DNA of 64,000 nt, from positions 124,001 to 188,000 of the forward strand of contig CAWHVQ010000015.1 in the NCBI GenBank assembly GCA_963832895.1, in the 5' to 3' direction. Source of the stretch: JAMXLO01 sp963832895 (GTDB taxonomy: Bacteria > Pseudomonadota > Alphaproteobacteria > Acetobacterales > Acetobacteraceae). Of this stretch, positions 25,759-34,470 are shown one piece after another (position 1 is the stretch's first letter; each line of letters begins with the position of its first letter). The position numbers were made by a program, and so were the translations under genes. The notes under the pieces are model-generated. The model was not told where the DNA came from and did no database searches. It saw only the letters and a list, made by a program, of their open reading frames with translations.

Positions 25759-26379
25759 ATGGCAACCCACTCTCGCCGAAAGGACGCGCGGCCAGGCGAG
25801 ATCGTCGCCGCCGCCCTCGCCTCGTTCGCCGAGCGAGGCTACGCCGCGACCAAACTGGAGGACGTCGCCGCGGCGGCCGGGATCAGCAAGGGCACGATTT
25901 ACCTGTATTTCCCCACCAAGGAGGACCTGTTCCGCGCGGTCGTTCACCAGGCGGTGCTGCCGAACCTCGAGGCGGCCGAGGCGCAGTTCGCCGATCACGC
26001 GGGGTCATGCGCCGACCTGCTGCGGTTACTCGCCCAGCGGTTCCTGCAACTGCTCGACAGCGACCTGACTGCGGTTCCCAAGCTGGTTGTGGCGGAGTCC
26101 GGCAATTTCCCCGCGATCGCGCAGTTCTACGCCGACACCGTGCTTCGACGCGCCTTCACGCTGATCGAGGGCATCCTGACGCGCGGCATGGAACGCGGCG
26201 AGTTCCGCCGGATGGACGTCCATGCCGTCCTGCCGCTGTTCGCCGCGCCGTTCCTGTTGCTGGCATTATGGAAGCACTCGCTCGGGCGCCACACCGACCT
26301 GACATTCGAACCGCACGCGGTCGCTGAGGCACATCTCGACGTGCTGCTGCGCGGCCTCGCTGCGGAGGCGCCGTCGTGA
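25759..26379 (+). CDS. TetR/AcrR-family repressor of the downstream efflux operon
   Basis: 206 residues. The N-terminal helix-turn-helix is typical: EIVAAALASFAERGYAATKL, EDVAAAAGISKGTIYLYF, PTKEDLFRAVV. The C-terminal domain (DLTAVPKLVVAESGNFPAIA, FYADTVLRRAF) fits the TetR_C subgroup often linked to HlyD-ABC exporters. First gene of the operon; its stop overlaps the GTG of the HlyD gene by four bases. It likely binds the palindrome at 25730-25747 and releases on ligand; the ligand is unknown. Confidence 0.92.
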   Translation: MATHSRRKDARPGEIVAAALASFAERGYAATKLEDVAAAAGISKGTIYLYFPTKEDLFRAVVHQAVLPNLEAAEAQFADHAGSCADLLRLLAQRFLQLLDSDLTAVPKLVVAESGNFPAIAQFYADTVLRRAFTLIEGILTRGMERGEFRRMDVHAVLPLFAAPFLLLALWKHSLGRHTDLTFEPHAVAEAHLDVLLRGLAAEAPS

Positions 26380-27344
26380 GGCGCACGCTCGCAGCGGCAG
26401 TGCTGGTCGCGGCCGCGGCCGCCGGCGCCGGCTGGTGGTGGCTGCACCGCGCGCCGAACACCGGCGCATGGCAGGGCTATGTCGATGCCGAATACGTTCG
26501 TGTGTCTCCCACGCTGACCGGCCGGATCACCGGCCTGGCGGTCGCACGCGGTGAGCAGGTGGCCGCCGGCGCGCCGCTGTTCACCCAGGACGACGCAGAC
26601 GATGTCGGCGCGCGCGATGCGGCGGCGGGCAAGCTGGCGGAACAGCAGGCGCGGCTGGCCAACCTGGAGACCCGCAGCCGCGACACAGAGATTGCTCAAG
26701 CGAAGGCCGACCTCGCCGATCTGGTGGCGACCAGGGATCGCATCGCCAAGGATCTCACGCGCAACGAGGAATTGCTGCGCACCGGCGCCGCCAGCCACCA
26801 GGTCGTAGACCAGCAGCGCGCCGACCTCTCATCCGCCACCGCGCGCGTCGAGGCGGCCAATGCGAAGCTCGCGCAAATGGAATCGCCGACCGGGCGCGAG
26901 TACGAGATCGCCGCACAGCGCGCCATGGTGGCGCAGGCAAAGGCCGGGTTCGCCCAAGCGGAGTGGCAGGTGGCGCAACGCCACGTCGCCGCACCGGTCG
27001 CGGCACTGGTGTCCGATACCTATGCGCGTCCGGGCGAGACCATCAATGCGGGCAACCCGGTGATCGAACTGCTGCCGCCGCAGAACATCCTCGTGCGCTT
27101 CTTCGTCCCCGAGACTGAACTCGCCACGCTGCATATCGGCGACCGTTTGAAGCTCGGCTGCGATGGCTGCGCGGCGGACCTGACGGCCGGCATCACATTC
27201 ATTGCGCCGCAACCCGAATACACGCCACCAGTGATCTACAGCGAAACCAACCGCGAAAAGCTGGTGTACCTGATCGAGGCGCATCCGCCGCTTAATCAGG
27301 CGACGCAACTGAAGCCCGGCCAGCCGGTGGATGTACGGCGATGA
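26376..27344 (+). CDS. HlyD-family membrane fusion protein
   Basis: 322 residues from a GTG overlapping the regulator stop (GTGA). One N-terminal membrane anchor (LAAAVLVAAAAAGAGWWWL), a first lipoyl half (WQGYVDAEYVRVSPTLTGRI, LAVARGEQVAAGAPLFTQDD), a coiled-coil hairpin (EQQARLANLETRSRDTEIAQ and on), a second lipoyl half (AEWQVAQRHVAAPVAALVSD) and a barrel domain. This is the YbhG/YhiI type that pairs with ABC-2 exporters and an outer-membrane channel. No TolC-like gene follows, so the channel must be encoded elsewhere. Confidence 0.9.
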   Translation: MRRTLAAAVLVAAAAAGAGWWWLHRAPNTGAWQGYVDAEYVRVSPTLTGRITGLAVARGEQVAAGAPLFTQDDADDVGARDAAAGKLAEQQARLANLETRSRDTEIAQAKADLADLVATRDRIAKDLTRNEELLRTGAASHQVVDQQRADLSSATARVEAANAKLAQMESPTGREYEIAAQRAMVAQAKAGFAQAEWQVAQRHVAAPVAALVSDTYARPGETINAGNPVIELLPPQNILVRFFVPETELATLHIGDRLKLGCDGCAADLTAGITFIAPQPEYTPPVIYSETNREKLVYLIEAHPPLNQATQLKPGQPVDVRR

Positions 27345-28252
27345 CCGCGCTCGCGATCGACGTGCACGACCTGCGCAAGAGTTTTGGCTCGCGGTTGGTG
27401 ATCGATGGGCTGACGCTGCAGGTGCCGGAGTGCGAGATCTGCGGCTTTCTCGGCGGCAACGGCAGCGGCAAGACCACCACGATCCGCATGCTGTGCGGAC
27501 TGCTGCGGCCCGATGGCGGCAGCGGCACGTGTCTTGGCATGGACCTGCTGCGCGATGCGCCGCGCATTCGACTGCAGATCGGCTACATGACGCAGCGATT
27601 CAGTTTCTACGGCGACCTGACGGTAGCCGAGAATTTGGAATTCGTCGCGCGGCTCTACCGGATCGGTGATTACCGGCGTGCGATCGATGCAGTGCTGGAG
27701 CGCATCGGGCTTGCCGATCGCGCCGATCAGTTGGCGCAGGAACTGTCGGGTGGCTGGAAGCAGCGCATGGCGCTCGCCGCATGTGTACTGCACCGGCCGC
27801 GCCTGCTGCTGCTCGACGAACCGACCGCCGGCGTGGATGCCAAGGCGCGACGCGAGTTTTGGGACATGATCCACGAGATGGCGGCGGACGGAATGACCGT
27901 GCTGGTGTCCACTCACTACATGGACGAGGCGGAGCGGTGCCAGCGGGTGGTGTATCTGGCCGGCGGCCGCTTGGTCGTGCAAGGCACCGCCGATGAGGTC
28001 GTGCATGCTGCCAGGCTGGTGACATTCGAGGCGACCGGCGATGGCATTGAACAGGCTGTACGGCGACTGCGACATCTGCCGGGCGTGGAAACTGCGGCAG
28101 TATTCGGTCGCGCAATGCGGATCGCCGGGATGGATCGCACCGCGTTGAGTGCCGCGATCGACAGCCTGGGCGAGAGCACGCTGCATTGGCAGGAGGTCGA
28201 GCCGCGGCTCGACGACGTGTTCATCCATATGCTGCGGGACACCGAGGCATGA
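27341..28252 (+). CDS. ABC exporter ATP-binding protein (DrrA/YbhF type)
   Basis: 303 residues. Walker A GGNGSGKTTTIRML (about 45-58), Q-loop GYMTQRFSFYGDLTV, ABC signature LSGGWKQRMALA, Walker B RLLLLDEPTAGVD and the H-loop VLVSTHYMDEAERC. The Trp in the signature (SGGWKQR) is usual for the exporter subfamily with CcmA-like domains. It energises the permease next to it. Overlaps hlyD and permease genes by four bases each. Confidence 0.95.
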   Translation: MTALAIDVHDLRKSFGSRLVIDGLTLQVPECEICGFLGGNGSGKTTTIRMLCGLLRPDGGSGTCLGMDLLRDAPRIRLQIGYMTQRFSFYGDLTVAENLEFVARLYRIGDYRRAIDAVLERIGLADRADQLAQELSGGWKQRMALAACVLHRPRLLLLDEPTAGVDAKARREFWDMIHEMAADGMTVLVSTHYMDEAERCQRVVYLAGGRLVVQGTADEVVHAARLVTFEATGDGIEQAVRRLRHLPGVETAAVFGRAMRIAGMDRTALSAAIDSLGESTLHWQEVEPRLDDVFIHMLRDTEA

Positions 28253-29376
28253 ACGGATTTTCGCTTGCCCGCCTGGTGGCGATGCTGCGCAAAGAATGGG
28301 TGCAGATGCGGCGCGACCGCGCCACGGTGGGATTGACGGTGGCGCTGCCGCTCATTCAGCTTTTCCTGTTCGGTTATGCGATCAATGCCAATCCGCGTCA
28401 CCTGCCCACCGGCCTTATCACCGCCGAGCACTCCACGTATGAGCGGACACTGGTGGCAGCGCTGCAGAACACCGCGTATTTCGACATCCACCCGTTCGCG
28501 AGCGAAGCCGCGGCCGAGCAGGCGCTGGCGCGCGGCGACGTGTTGTTCGTGCTGAACATTCCGCCCGACTTCTCGCGTCGCATCGATCGCGGCGAGCGGC
28601 CGCAGGTGCTGATGGATGCCGATGCCACGGACCCCACCGCCATCGCCAATGCGACCGCGGCGGTGGTGGCGCTGAACGCAACCGTGCTCAATCGCGACCT
28701 GCCGGTGGCGATGCGCGTCCAGCCGCCGCAGCCGCCATTCGAGATCGTGCTGCACGCACGCTACAACCCCGAGCAGATCACCGCGCTCAACATCGTGCCC
28801 GGGTTGATCGGGCTGATCCTGACCGTATCTACGCTTGTCATGACTTCTCTTGCCATCACGAAGGAACGTGAGCTGGGCACGATGGAGAACCTGCTGGCGA
28901 TGCCGGTGCGTCCGGTCGAGGTGATGCTGGGCAAGATCATCCCGTATGTGGGACTGGCCTATGTGCAGACCGCGCTTATACTGACGGTGTCGGTCGTGGT
29001 GTTCGATGTGCCGGTACGCGGGTCGATCCCGCTGCTGCTGTTGGCGTTGGGGGTTTTCATCGCCTGCAACCTGGCGATGGGGTTCGCCTTCTCCACCATG
29101 GCACGGACCCAGATGCAGGCACAGCAGCTCGCGCAGTTCGGGCTGCTGCCGTCGATGATGCTGTCGGGCTTCATGTTCCCGTTCCAGGGCATGCCGGCCT
29201 GGGCGCGCATTATCGGCGAGGCCGTGCCGTTGACGCACACGCTGCGGATCTGTCGCGGGATGCTACTGAAGGGCAATGGGCTGGCGCAGATTTGGCCGGA
29301 CCTGTGGCCGATGCTGGTGTTCGCGGTGGTCGTCGGCGCGATCTCGGTCAGCATGTACCGCGAGACGCTGGACTGA
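28249..29376 (+). CDS. ABC-2 type exporter permease (YbhS/YhhJ type)
   Basis: 375 residues from the ATG at 28249 overlapping the ATPase stop. N-terminal helix LTVALPLIQLFLFGYAIN, a large extracytoplasmic loop (residues about 40-170), then five C-terminal helices with the family block KERELGTMENLLAMPVRPVE and GFMFPFQGMPAWARIIGEAV. A single permease suggests it acts as a homodimer. Last gene of the tetR-hlyD-ABC operon. Substrate unknown, presumably a toxic hydrophobic compound. Confidence 0.92.
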   Translation: MNGFSLARLVAMLRKEWVQMRRDRATVGLTVALPLIQLFLFGYAINANPRHLPTGLITAEHSTYERTLVAALQNTAYFDIHPFASEAAAEQALARGDVLFVLNIPPDFSRRIDRGERPQVLMDADATDPTAIANATAAVVALNATVLNRDLPVAMRVQPPQPPFEIVLHARYNPEQITALNIVPGLIGLILTVSTLVMTSLAITKERELGTMENLLAMPVRPVEVMLGKIIPYVGLAYVQTALILTVSVVVFDVPVRGSIPLLLLALGVFIACNLAMGFAFSTMARTQMQAQQLAQFGLLPSMMLSGFMFPFQGMPAWARIIGEAVPLTHTLRICRGMLLKGNGLAQIWPDLWPMLVFAVVVGAISVSMYRETLD

Positions 29377-29379
29377 GCG

Positions 29380-29943
29380 TCATCGCATCTGCCACGGCAG
29401 CATCCGGCGCAGGGTCGCATCGCGCAGGATGTAGTGATGGAACAGCGCGGCTGCGGCGTGCACGCCGGCGATGATCAGCACAGCATTGGCGGCGAGCGCG
29501 TGCCACCCGCCTATCAGGTGCATAAGCGCGCGGTTCCCCGGATCGTAGGCTGGCACCTGGAAGAGGTTGAAGATTACATCGCCGCGCACCCACACGTTGG
29601 CGAGGCCCAGCCCCACAGTGACGATCAGCAGGGCATAGAGCAGCCAGTGGGTGAAGCGCGCGATCAGCAGCAGCAGCCCGCGGTCGATCGGCGGCAATGT
29701 CTCGCGCCGCGTCAGTCGCCAGGCGAGCCGGGTAATCAGCACAACGCCGAGCGAAACGCCGAGCACGATATGCAGCGAACGATAGTCGATGCGCAGCGGA
29801 CCGTCGGGAGCGAAGTCCACGGTCTGCCCGATCGTCCACAGCACCGCGACCAGGACGGCGCTGATCCAGTGGAGCGTGATGGTCGTGGGGTCATGTCGGA
29901 GTCCCTGCGTCTCGGCAGGCTGCATCACGATCGTCTGGCGCAT
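29380..29943 (-). CDS. Cytochrome b561 family protein
   Basis: About 187 residues from the ATG at 29943, four membrane helices. Heme-ligand His candidates: TITLHWISAVLV (helix 1), RSLHIVLGVSLGV (helix 2), FTHWLLYALLI (helix 3) and AGVHAAAALFHHYILRD (helix 4). This is the bacterial b561 (CybB) type that oxidises quinol or passes electrons to periplasmic superoxide. Convergent with the ABC permease with four bases between. A longer start at 29982 is possible, but it would run into the repeat at 29980. Confidence 0.85.
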   Translation of the reverse strand: MRQTIVMQPAETQGLRHDPTTITLHWISAVLVAVLWTIGQTVDFAPDGPLRIDYRSLHIVLGVSLGVVLITRLAWRLTRRETLPPIDRGLLLLIARFTHWLLYALLIVTVGLGLANVWVRGDVIFNLFQVPAYDPGNRALMHLIGGWHALAANAVLIIAGVHAAAALFHHYILRDATLRRMLPWQMR

Positions 29944-29979
29944 CGAGGTTCGGTTCCAATGTTGTCGGGAATAGCGGGG

Positions 29980-30025
29980 CAATCATGAACGGATTGCTGC
30001 GTCGCTACGCTTCTCGCAATGACAG
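29980..30025. repeat. REP-like dispersed repeat, copy 1
   Basis: On the reverse strand this begins TGTCATTGCGAGAAGCG and ends GCAATCCGTTCATGATTG; it matches copy 2 at 32479-32525 over most of its length. ATTGC and GCAAT can pair to make a small hairpin. The family pattern (CATTGCGAGGAGCGAAGCGA and on) is a common intergenic repeat in alphaproteobacteria. Confidence 0.7.
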
Positions 30026-30042
30026 AACGCGACAGGCTGCGG

Positions 30043-31017
30043 CTAGCTGCTGCCGATCAGATACCCTGTGGCAAACACCAGGGCGCCCCCAAATGCCACC
30101 TGGAATGCGGCGGAGATCGGCGGCGTGTCCATGTACTTCCAGCGCACCCAGCTGATCACGGCAAGCTCCGCTACGACGACGCAGATCGCCACTGTGATCG
30201 CGGTCCAGAAGTGGGGGATGAGAAAGGGCAACGTGTGACCTATGCCGCCTAGTGTGGTCATAAGCCCGGTGATCGCGCCGCGGATCACCGGCGCGCCACG
30301 CCCGGTCAGGCTGCCGTTGTCCGACAGGGCCTCGGCAAATGCCATCGAGATGCCAGCGCCGACCGAGGCAGCGATGCCGACCAGGAATGCATTCCATGAG
30401 GCATGTTCTGGACTCACCTGGTATGTGGCAAATGCGGCGGCGAACACCGGCGCCAGCGTGGAGACCGAGCCATCCATGAGGCCTGCGAGGCCAGGCTGGA
30501 TCACCCGCAGCACGAAATTCCGCCGCGCATGCGCGTCCTCGCCGGCGCGCACGTTGGCGGGCAGATTTTCCTCCACGATCTGGTCGGCGCGCTGCTCGTG
30601 CACCGCCTCGGCCTCGGCCAGATCACCCAGCAGCTTGCGGATCGAGGCATCTTCCGACCGCGCCGCGGCACGGCGATAGAAGCGCTTGGCCTCCGTCTCC
30701 ATGCTCTCGGCGAGATCGCGCACGTGGTCGAGGCTGAGCGGCTGGATCTGCCACACCGGCTTGTGCTGGATGAAGCCGCGCACGTCGTAGCGACGGATCA
30801 GCGGGATGTGCTCGCCGAATTTCTCCTGGTACAACTCGATCAGCCGGTGGCGATGCTCGCTTTCCTCGCCTGCCATTTCGGTGAAGACGTTGGCGCTCGC
30901 CGGATAGTCCTGGCGGAGGCCCTCGGCGACGTCGGTGTAGATACGACCGTCCTCTTCCTCATTGGCAATCGCCAGAGCGAGGACCTCTCGTTCGGTGAGA
31001 TCGGAGAAATTGCGCAT
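30043..31017 (-). CDS. mbfA: Membrane-bound ferritin-like iron exporter MbfA
   Basis: 324 residues: an N-terminal ferritin-like (rubrerythrin/Er) domain with metal-ligand patterns (LALAIANEEEDGRIY, EMAGEESEHRHRL, DLAESMETEAKRFY, EAEAVHEQRAD), followed by a VIT1/CCC1-like membrane domain (GLMDGSVSTLAPVFAAAFAT, ITGLMTTLGGIGHTLPFL). This two-part layout is that of MbfA, which exports iron and protects against peroxide and is controlled by Irr in rhizobia. I looked upstream for an Irr ICE box and see none I would defend. Transcribed alone. Confidence 0.88.
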   Translation of the reverse strand: MRNFSDLTEREVLALAIANEEEDGRIYTDVAEGLRQDYPASANVFTEMAGEESEHRHRLIELYQEKFGEHIPLIRRYDVRGFIQHKPVWQIQPLSLDHVRDLAESMETEAKRFYRRAAARSEDASIRKLLGDLAEAEAVHEQRADQIVEENLPANVRAGEDAHARRNFVLRVIQPGLAGLMDGSVSTLAPVFAAAFATYQVSPEHASWNAFLVGIAASVGAGISMAFAEALSDNGSLTGRGAPVIRGAITGLMTTLGGIGHTLPFLIPHFWTAITVAICVVVAELAVISWVRWKYMDTPPISAAFQVAFGGALVFATGYLIGSS

Positions 31018-31091
31018 AGCAGCAATTTGGCCGGCGAACGTCCGCAGTCAAGTGAGCGGCGCAACGATGCGAATGCCTCGCAACAGCAGGT

Positions 31092-32435
31092 CTAGCCTGA
31101 CACGGCAGCGTCCACAGCGGCACCTAGCCTATCGACGATCGCGGCGATATCGGCGGCTGTGGCGATGTACGGCGGCGCCACGATGACGTGGTCGCCGCGT
31201 GTGCCGTCGATCGTGCCGCTCATCGGATAGATCGCCAGACCACGCGCCAGCGCCTCCTGCTTGACCCGTTCGTTCAGTTTCAGTTTCGGGTCGAACACCT
31301 GCCTCGTCGCTCGGTCGGTCACGAACTCCAGGGCCCAGAACAGGCCACGACCACGGACATCGCCAACATGGCGGTGATTGCCGAAGCGGTCGATCAGCGC
31401 GGTCTCGAGCCGCGCACCCTGAGCGCGCACGTTCTCCAGCAGGTTGTCCTCGCGGATGATGCGCTGCACCTCCAGCGCCGCGGCGCAGGCGACCGGATGC
31501 GCCTGATAGGTGTGGCCGTGCATGAAACCGCCGGAACCGGCATTGATCGCGGCCACAATCCTGCCATTGATCAGCACACCGCCGATCGGCTGGTAGCCGC
31601 CGCCGAGACCCTTGGCCACCACCTGAAGGTCGGGCGCGATGCCCTCCTGCTCCCAGGCGTGCATCGTGCCGGTGCGCCCCATGCCGCACATCACCTCATC
31701 GAGGATCAGCAGCGCGCCATGGCGGTCGCAGATTTCCCGCGTGCGTTTGAAATAGCCGGGCAGTGCTGCCACGCACCCGGTGGTCGCGCCGACCACGGGC
31801 TCGGCGATGAACGCGATAACCGTTTCGGGGCCGAGGCGCTGGAACTCCGCCTCCAGTTCATCGGCCAGCCGATCGACGTATTGCTGGTCGGTCTCGTCGT
31901 CGCGTTTGAAGCGATAGGCGAAGCAGGGTGATACCAGGCTGAACGCCGGTGCCAGGATCGGTTCATACAGCGCGCGCCGCATCATATTGCCGCCGGCGCC
32001 GAGAGCGCCGAGCGTGTTGCCGTGGTAGCCCTGGCGGCGCGCAATGAAGTGCGTGCGCTGCGGCTGGCCGATCTCGACAAAATACTGCCGCGCCAGTTTC
32101 AGCGCGGCCTCGGTGCCTTCCGACCCGGACGAGCAGAAATACGCATGCGTCAGGCCGCCGGGTTCGCCGTCGAGCACGATATGCGCGAGGTCCTCGGCCG
32201 GCTGGCTGCTGAACGTTCCGGTGTGGGCGTACGCCATGCTGGCGGCCTGCCGCCCGATCGCGGATGCGATGCGCTGGTTGCCATGGCCGAGACAGGCCAC
32301 CGCGGCACCACCGGAACCGTCGATGATCTTCGTGCCGTCGGCCAGGTGCAGATAGATGCCATCGCCGCCGACGGCGGTGGGCGGTATTGCGCCAGAGCGA
32401 TGCAGGACGCGGCTGGTCATGATGCTTGGACCCAT
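31092..32435 (-). CDS. Aspartate aminotransferase family class III PLP enzyme
   Basis: About 447 residues from an ATG at 32435, or 442 from 32420. PLP fold type I class III: GHGNQRIASAIGRQAAS, CSSGSEGTEAALKLARQYF (PLP phosphate loop), GYHGNTLGALGAGGN, LLILDEVMCGMGRTGTMHAW, PDLQVVAKGLGGGYQPIGGV with the Schiff-base Lys in AKGLGGG, and the HTYQAHPVACAAALEVQ block. Family members use beta-alanine, taurine, putrescine or polyamine-type donors with pyruvate; the donor is not clear. The repeat copy 2 lies just in front of its start. Confidence 0.9.
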   Translation of the reverse strand: MGPSIMTSRVLHRSGAIPPTAVGGDGIYLHLADGTKIIDGSGGAAVACLGHGNQRIASAIGRQAASMAYAHTGTFSSQPAEDLAHIVLDGEPGGLTHAYFCSSGSEGTEAALKLARQYFVEIGQPQRTHFIARRQGYHGNTLGALGAGGNMMRRALYEPILAPAFSLVSPCFAYRFKRDDETDQQYVDRLADELEAEFQRLGPETVIAFIAEPVVGATTGCVAALPGYFKRTREICDRHGALLILDEVMCGMGRTGTMHAWEQEGIAPDLQVVAKGLGGGYQPIGGVLINGRIVAAINAGSGGFMHGHTYQAHPVACAAALEVQRIIREDNLLENVRAQGARLETALIDRFGNHRHVGDVRGRGLFWALEFVTDRATRQVFDPKLKLNERVKQEALARGLAIYPMSGTIDGTRGDHVIVAPPYIATAADIAAIVDRLGAAVDAAVSG

Positions 32436-32478
32436 TGTCGTTGGAATATCTCGATGCAGGGCGTGTGGTGAGGGTGCG

Positions 32479-32525
32479 CAATCATGAACGGGATTGCTTC
32501 GTCGCTGTCCTCCTCGCAATGACAG
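32479..32525. repeat. REP-like dispersed repeat, copy 2
   Basis: Second copy of the repeat at 29980-30025. Shared ends CAATCATGAACG and TCGCAATGACAG, with a more variable centre (GTCGCTGTCCTCC here, GTCGCTACGCTTC there). It sits between the SnoaL-like gene stop (32529) and the aminotransferase start, in the short gap of a same-strand gene pair. Confidence 0.7.
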
Positions 32526-32528
32526 CCA

Positions 32529-33077
32529 TCAAACCGGCTTGCCTTCGCTGCGCTGCCAGGCGTCGTGCAGGAGGGTGTTGCTGGGCAGATTCGGATCGAG
32601 GACCTTGTGCGCCGTTGCCGCACCCGCCACCGGCAGTCCTTGCGGATCAAGCTTGCCGATCTGCACCAGCACCGAAGCCTGGTCCCAATAGATGTGCTCG
32701 TGCGCGACCTTGCCGTCGCGGAACTGCACGATCGCGACCAGCGGCACCTCGACCGTGCGTCCCGTCGGAGCGATGCCTGGCAGCATCCAGTCGATCGCCG
32801 CGGTGTGGGTGAAGCGGAAGATCACTTCATCGACGATGCGATCGGCGCCGATCGTCCGGCTGACCGGAATCATCATGGTGTCCGGCGGGTTCGCACCGAT
32901 GAAGTGATACTTGTAGAACCGCTTGAGCTGATCGTGGCCGACGCCGCCCGCCATGCTTGGGATGTGGTTGACATAGGGCGATGCAACCATCGTTGCCATG
33001 GTCGCGTCCACATCGCGCGTCTCGAACTCGTAGCGGCAATGCGCTTCCCAGAGCGCCGCGAGATCATGTTCGGGCAT
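32529..33077 (-). CDS. SnoaL/NTF2-like small protein
   Basis: 182 residues with the NTF2 cone fold pattern: LAALWEAHCRYEFETRDVDA at the front, FYKYHFIGANPPDTMMIP, VDEVIFRFTHTAAIDWMLPG, VPLVAIVQFRDGKVAHEHIY. Members include polyketide cyclases, dehalogenase-like and carboxymethylbutenolide-related enzymes. No specific activity can be assigned. It lies eight bases after the flavin-dependent oxidoreductase on the same strand, so they probably share a transcript and pathway. Confidence 0.75.
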   Translation of the reverse strand: MPEHDLAALWEAHCRYEFETRDVDATMATMVASPYVNHIPSMAGGVGHDQLKRFYKYHFIGANPPDTMMIPVSRTIGADRIVDEVIFRFTHTAAIDWMLPGIAPTGRTVEVPLVAIVQFRDGKVAHEHIYWDQASVLVQIGKLDPQGLPVAGAATAHKVLDPNLPSNTLLHDAWQRSEGKPV

Positions 33078-33085
33078 CTGTCCCT

Positions 33086-34171
33086 CTACGATGGTCGCAG
33101 ATGCGCGACGCGCGGTCCGACTTCTTCGGAGAGCAGACGCAGCGAGTTATGCCAAGCCTGCGGATTGTCGGCATAGTCGAAGCCGAACACCAGCAGCCCG
33201 CCGAAGCCACCTGCCTCGTGGTAGATGCGCTCCAGCTTCTCCGCCACCGTCTTCGGTGAGCCGACCAGCCAGTTATGTTTCGCGCAGTACTCCGGCGTCA
33301 CATCGGAGTCCGCGACGTTCGGATCATGCTTGAGGTATTCCAGGAAACCGAAATTGCCGAGCAGTTGCAGGAAATACTCGCGCATCATGCGCCCCATCAT
33401 GCCGCCCACCGACAGGCGCCATGCCTCCTCGTCCGTTTCAGCAACGAACACTTCACGCACCAGCCGCCAATCGGAGCGGTGCGGCGTCCGGCCGGTGCGG
33501 GCCGCACCGATCTCCACCGCCTCCCAGTGACTCGCCACGTAGGCGGGATTGAGGTTGAGGCTCAGCGGCAGAAATCCACGCTCGCCGGCAAGCTTCAACG
33601 TGTCGGACTGCTTCGAGAAGCCGGCAACCCCGATCGGCGGGTGCGGCTTCTGCAGCGGATAGATGTGCGGTTTGAGGAAGCCGAACATCAACTCGGGCTT
33701 CGCCGCGTTCCAGAACTTGCCGCGGTAGGTGAACTGCGGCTCATCGCTCCACATGCGCAGAATGATATCCAGCGCCTCGCGGGTCATCTCGCGGTTGACA
33801 CCGCTGGTGCCATCCACATCGAACATCGCCCAGTCGGTCGGCAGCCCCGATGCGGCGACGCCGAAGTTGAGCCGGCCCTCGGAAAGATGGTCCAGCATCG
33901 CCACGCGAGCGGCGAGTTCGGCGGGATGGTGGTAGGGCAGGAGGAAACCGCCCGGACCGATCCGCAGCCGCTTGGTCTGCAGCAGCGCCTGCGCGATCAG
34001 CAGATCGGGCGAGGGATGGGGCTCCCACGGCGCGGTGTAGTGCTCGCCGATCCAGGCTTCGGTGTAGCCCAATTCATCCAGCCAACGCAGCGTCTGGAGG
34101 TCCCAGTCGTGGCCTGCTTTCAACCCTCTCTCGGGCGGATGCGAGGGCATTGCGAAATAGCCGAATTCCAT
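33086..34171 (-). CDS. LLM class flavin-dependent oxidoreductase
   Basis: 361 residues, bacterial luciferase-like TIM barrel: MEFGYFAMPSHPPERGL, LGYTEAWIGEHYTAPWEPHP, RIGPGGFLLPYHHPAELAAR, LSEGRLNFGVAASGLPTDW, HPPIGVAGFSKQSDTLKLAG, WLVGSPKTVAEKLERIYHEA. It resembles limonene monooxygenase and other FMN-reduced oxygenases of the family. Together with the SnoaL-like protein, the CaiB/BaiF CoA-transferase and the aminotransferase it suggests a small catabolic cluster, substrate unknown. Confidence 0.87.
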   Translation of the reverse strand: MEFGYFAMPSHPPERGLKAGHDWDLQTLRWLDELGYTEAWIGEHYTAPWEPHPSPDLLIAQALLQTKRLRIGPGGFLLPYHHPAELAARVAMLDHLSEGRLNFGVAASGLPTDWAMFDVDGTSGVNREMTREALDIILRMWSDEPQFTYRGKFWNAAKPELMFGFLKPHIYPLQKPHPPIGVAGFSKQSDTLKLAGERGFLPLSLNLNPAYVASHWEAVEIGAARTGRTPHRSDWRLVREVFVAETDEEAWRLSVGGMMGRMMREYFLQLLGNFGFLEYLKHDPNVADSDVTPEYCAKHNWLVGSPKTVAEKLERIYHEAGGFGGLLVFGFDYADNPQAWHNSLRLLSEEVGPRVAHLRPS

Positions 34172-34279
34172 GGCGGTTCCTTCGTGCGTGCGCAGTGCAG
34201 GCTACACCCTTACGCGTCGCCGATGCCATTGCCGTGCAGCGCAACCATATGGACGCCAGAAAGCTACCAAGAGCCGTCG

Positions 34280-34470
34280 ATGACCGTCAATTTGTCGATC
34301 AAGAACGTGCCAGACGACCTGGCAGAGCGCCTCAGCTTGCGCGCGATCGCGCAGCGGACCTCATCAGCCTCGATGCAGAGCTGGTGAGAGCTGCCAGGTC
34401 GTTAGGCATGTATGCACCGTCGCCAGGCGAGGCACCCACTTCTCAGACGACACCGCGTTCGCGCAACTGA
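34280..34470 (+). pseudogene. Truncated FitA/VapB-like ribbon-helix-helix antitoxin
   Basis: The ATG at 34280 gives MTVNLSIKNVPDDLAERLSL, the exact opening of FitA-type RHH antitoxins, but the frame ends after 35 residues (SASMQSW). A one-base shift near 34340-34360 restores a family-like second part (ISLDAELVRAARSLG) up to a stop at 34468. The RHH is only partly readable, there is no VapC/FitB toxin beside it, and its end overlaps the CoA-transferase gene on the other strand. I take it as an orphan decayed antitoxin. Confidence 0.5.

Noticed and set aside
31018..31091. Possible Irr/Fur box before mbfA
   Set aside because: No sequence close to an ICE box or Fur palindrome; not reported as a site.
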